This document shows positions 13,149 through 15,151 of a DNA stretch of 15,151 nt, piece by piece. The first letter of the stretch is position 1, and every line of letters starts with the position of its first letter. The notes under the pieces were generated by a model. It did no database searches and was not told the origin of the DNA. It worked only from the letters and a program-made list of their open reading frames with translations. The DNA lies in contig JAWOBZ010000043.1 of NCBI GenBank assembly GCA_046484045.1, positions 1-15,151 of the forward strand. Reading direction: 5' to 3'. This DNA comes from CAZHUM01 sp046484045 (GTDB taxonomy: Archaea; Thermoplasmatota; Thermoplasmata; Halarchaeoplasmatales; Halarchaeoplasmataceae). The position numbers and the translations under genes are program-made.

Positions 13149-14120
13149 TCATCTTCTATAACTCACGTAGATATCCGCTTCTATCATCTCGCCGTCTTCG
13201 TAGTAATGGTGAACAAAATACAAGTTCCCGTCATCGTCCAGGGTGGGCTCACCGGCAAATTGTGATACGATCAGTTCGGGCTTACTCCAATTGCCATCGA
13301 CCTTCACTGATCTGAATATCCCCGGGGTTCCATTGTGTGTACGAGTGAACCACATCTCCTTGCCATCTGAAGTGATGAACGGAAAACCGTCCATAGTTTC
13401 CGTATTGACAGCCTCTATATTGACTGGATCCGACCATGAATCTCCATCTCTAGCGGTCATCCAGATGTCGTAGCTTCCGTGACCGCCAGATCTATCAGAA
13501 TGGAAGTACAGATCATCTCCGTGGATGTGGACCTCCCCGATCTGTATCTCGTCCATCAATCGATCTCCAGCATACTCCCAGTTCTTCCACTGTCCATCCA
13601 CCTTTTCAGCGGTGAACATATTCGGTCCGCTGTAACCTTCCCTCACCGATGCGAACCACATCTCGTCGTCCTGTACGCAGACCGCACCGTCGAGAGCCAA
13701 TTTACCTGGTTTCTGAAGCCATACTCTTTCGGGTTCGCTCCATGAATCACCATTTTTCTGTGACACCCATACGCCGGATACATCGTCGGTTACCTGCTCT
13801 TCTGCGGGTATCCTTACGTCCGGTGTGAAGAAGAAGTAAAGTGTCTCACCGTCGGGTAGGATGAAAGGAGAATCCTCGGCACCGCGTGTGTTGATCGTGT
13901 TCGATAAGGGTACTGGGTCTTCATATTCATCGGAATGTAATATAGGCGGATGTTGATCGGTGTCCGGAGTCAGTTTTGTTATATCATCCGGCAACTTCTC
14001 TTCCCTGGTCACCGAGGGATACCCCTCTTTTTGTTCCTCTTCAAAACATCCGGATAACGACATTGAAAATATGATTAGTAATAATACGGAGATCGTGAAA
14101 GCCTTTTGATTCCATTTCAT
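13149..14120 (-). CDS. Lipoprotein with PD40/TolB-like beta-propeller
   Basis: This 323-residue protein has a lipoprotein signal ending at SLSGC (Cys25), then a low-complexity acidic linker to about residue 75. The rest is a series of about five blade-like repeats with the pattern of PD40/WD40-like propellers: SPFILPDGETLYFFF, VWVSQKNGDSWSEPERV, LYFHSDRSGGHGSYDIW, FPFITSDGKEMWFTR and LDDDGNLYFVHH. These are surface scaffolds or binding proteins in archaea, with no catalytic signature here. No ribosome binding site precedes the ATG; an AT-rich TTATTAAGT about 30 bp upstream suggests a leaderless start. The gene is not linked to its neighbours. Confidence 0.8.
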   Translation of the reverse strand: MKWNQKAFTISVLLLIIFSMSLSGCFEEEQKEGYPSVTREEKLPDDITKLTPDTDQHPPILHSDEYEDPVPLSNTINTRGAEDSPFILPDGETLYFFFTPDVRIPAEEQVTDDVSGVWVSQKNGDSWSEPERVWLQKPGKLALDGAVCVQDDEMWFASVREGYSGPNMFTAEKVDGQWKNWEYAGDRLMDEIQIGEVHIHGDDLYFHSDRSGGHGSYDIWMTARDGDSWSDPVNIEAVNTETMDGFPFITSDGKEMWFTRTHNGTPGIFRSVKVDGNWSKPELIVSQFAGEPTLDDDGNLYFVHHYYEDGEMIEADIYVSYRR

Positions 14121-14213
14121 AATTATATAATAGTGAGCCTACTTAATAAATTATTTACCGTTTTGACTACCCGGGGCGTGATATATATTATTTGACGATG
14201 GATGTAAGAAAGA

Positions 14214-14220
14214 TTAAATA
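14214..14220 (+). promoter_or_regulatory. TATA box of the zinc-ribbon nucleotidyltransferase gene
   Basis: TTAAATA is centred 27 bp before the ATG at 14244, the spacing of a leaderless archaeal gene. No ribosome binding site exists in the triplet run between them. Confidence 0.6.
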
Positions 14221-14245
14221 CTACTATTACTACTATTACTATTAT
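14219..14245 (+). repeat. Nine TAY triplets between TATA box and start codon
   Basis: The run is TAC TAC TAT TAC TAC TAT TAC TAT TAT, merging into the ATG. It fills all the space between TATA box and start. Slippage would change promoter spacing by 3 bp steps. Confidence 0.6.
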
Positions 14246-15056
14246 GAAGTGCCCATACTGCTCTTACCAGTGGAAATCCAGGACGAAAAAACCCAAGGCC
14301 TGTCCTAGATGTAAAAGGCGGCTGGATTATCCCAGGGGAAGAGAGGATGAACTATCCAAGGCAGGGGATATCGAGAGAGGGTTCAAGAGAACGATGTACG
14401 TGATGTCGATATTAACGGAAAGGTTGGGAGAAAAGGGGATAATGCCGGTGATAGTCGGAGGTGCTGCGGTGGAGTTCTACACCAGGGATTGGTACGCTAC
14501 CACCGATATCGACCTGGCTATCGATAAAAACAAGAGAAAAGGATTCAACGAAGTCATGGATGAATTCGGTTTCGAGAAGGAAGGGAGGATGTGGATCCGA
14601 GAAGATCTGAATCTGTATATCGAGATACCAGCCGATCTATCGGATATATCCAAGGAGAGGTTGACCGAGGTTGAAACGGAAGAGGGACATGCTTATATTA
14701 TCGGTCTGGAAGAGATCATCTTCGATAGGATCCAGGCCGCTGAACGTTTGGACAGCGAGAGCGATAAGCAGCAGGCGTTGAGGATAGGGAGAACGTTCTA
14801 CGACGATATCGACTGGAACTATGTTAGAAAAAGATGTGAAGAGGAGTTCTCGATAAACAAATTGGATGAATTATTGGAGAAACACAGTGCCAAGATGAAC
14901 GAAGAAATCATTTCGTTATTAAAAGACCGTATAAAAAAAGTAGAAAAAGCGACTAACGACAACAACACAAGAATTCTGGTATTTAGCGGGGGATTGGGAG
15001 TAATAATTTTTGTAATTCAACTCTTGCCGTGGCTTCTAGAACTGATAAAAAAATAA
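14244..15056 (+). CDS. Zinc ribbon + nucleotidyltransferase + C-terminal membrane helix
   Basis: This protein has 270 residues. Residues 1-30 are a zinc ribbon (C3-x2-C6, C20-x2-C23, in CPYCSYQW and CPRCKRRL), common at the N-terminus of archaeal proteins. Residues about 50-200 are a minimal nucleotidyltransferase of the DUF6036/AbiEii-like kind: IVGGAAVEFY (G72-G73), then TTDIDLAI with D88 and D90, and a possible third acid near LYIEIP. A coiled region (210-240) leads to a hydrophobic helix at about 246-266 that would tether it to the membrane. AbiEii-like enzymes are toxins that modify tRNA or other targets. No antitoxin precedes it, so the role is open. It overlaps the next ORF by 28 bp. 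Confidence 0.75.
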   Translation: MKCPYCSYQWKSRTKKPKACPRCKRRLDYPRGREDELSKAGDIERGFKRTMYVMSILTERLGEKGIMPVIVGGAAVEFYTRDWYATTDIDLAIDKNKRKGFNEVMDEFGFEKEGRMWIREDLNLYIEIPADLSDISKERLTEVETEEGHAYIIGLEEIIFDRIQAAERLDSESDKQQALRIGRTFYDDIDWNYVRKRCEEEFSINKLDELLEKHSAKMNEEIISLLKDRIKKVEKATNDNNTRILVFSGGLGVIIFVIQLLPWLLELIKK

Positions 15057-15151
15057 AGCTCAAGAGATGCGACGTATGCGGAGCTAAGTATCCGGTAGGT
15101 GAGAAGTATATATGTCCCGTGTGTTACCCTTCCAGTGGAGGGATAAGAAAA
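15029..15151 (+). CDS. Partial zinc-ribbon ORF running off the right edge
   Basis: This open frame of 41 codons begins at a GTG within the end of the nucleotidyltransferase gene. It encodes a basic start, then C-D-V-C and C-P-V-C (KRCDVCGAKYP, YICPVCYP), a small zinc ribbon. There is no clear ribosome binding site, so the start is uncertain. The overlap suggests co-expression with the upstream gene. Confidence 0.5.
   Translation, partial: MASRTDKKIKLKRCDVCGAKYPVGEKYICPVCYPSSGGIRK

Noticed and set aside
1..15151. CRISPR arrays, tRNA or rRNA genes
   Set aside because: No evenly spaced direct repeats and no tRNA-like T-arm or rRNA stretches were seen on either strand.

Overview
The window reads as the chromosome of a euryarchaeon. 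Promoters are TATA-box type, and several genes sit about 27 bp downstream of a TATA box with no ribosome binding site, as expected of leaderless archaeal transcripts. Other genes have GGAGGTGA-type Shine-Dalgarno sites. One secreted protein ends in a PGF-CTERM-like anchor, two are lipoproteins with a lipobox, and exported domains are rich in Asp/Glu. A salt-tolerant methanogen-like or Thermoplasmatota-like lineage would fit, but I cannot place it more closely.

Layout. (1) 1-3520 is an AT-rich accessory island: a ribbon-helix-helix/PIN toxin-antitoxin pair cut by the left edge, a broken zinc-ribbon plus PD-(D/E)XK element gene peppered with 17-nt hairpins, a DUF433/DUF5615 toxin-antitoxin pair whose toxin is frameshifted at an A6 run, an orphan RHH-UPF0175 antitoxin and a small DUF5678-like gene. 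(2) 3627-5154 holds a leaderless secreted SGNH-like hydrolase with a C-terminal anchor and a CGGC-domain protein. (3) 5230-11387 is a tight five-gene operon on the + strand encoding a complete ECF-type importer: a membrane-anchored protein of three sulfite-oxidase-fold (SUOX-like) domains, a lipoprotein joining a calcineurin-type phosphoesterase to a fourth such domain, a YkoE-like S component fused to a fifth, a double ATPase and an EcfT. A perfect 18-bp palindrome lies between the operon's TATA box and its likely start site. (4) 11326-14120, on the - strand, holds a small atypical kinase, a membrane protein built from three two-helix repeats, a cold shock protein and a beta-propeller lipoprotein. 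(5) 14244 to the end holds a zinc-ribbon/nucleotidyltransferase/membrane-helix protein and the start of a second zinc-ribbon ORF.

How the genes may work together. The operon looks like a scavenging system. Exported SUOX-like domains would capture a ligand and the phosphoesterase could strip phosphate from it. The S component, powered by the double ATPase and coupled by EcfT, would then import it. The YkoE resemblance suggests a thiamine or HMP-like ligand, but the substrate is not shown by the sequence.

The two observations most worth following are this ECF/SUOX-like operon, with the same domain carried in three architectures, and the cluster of 7-bp-stem/3-nt-loop hairpins inside the broken element gene. 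No gene-free stretch exceeds 300 bases.
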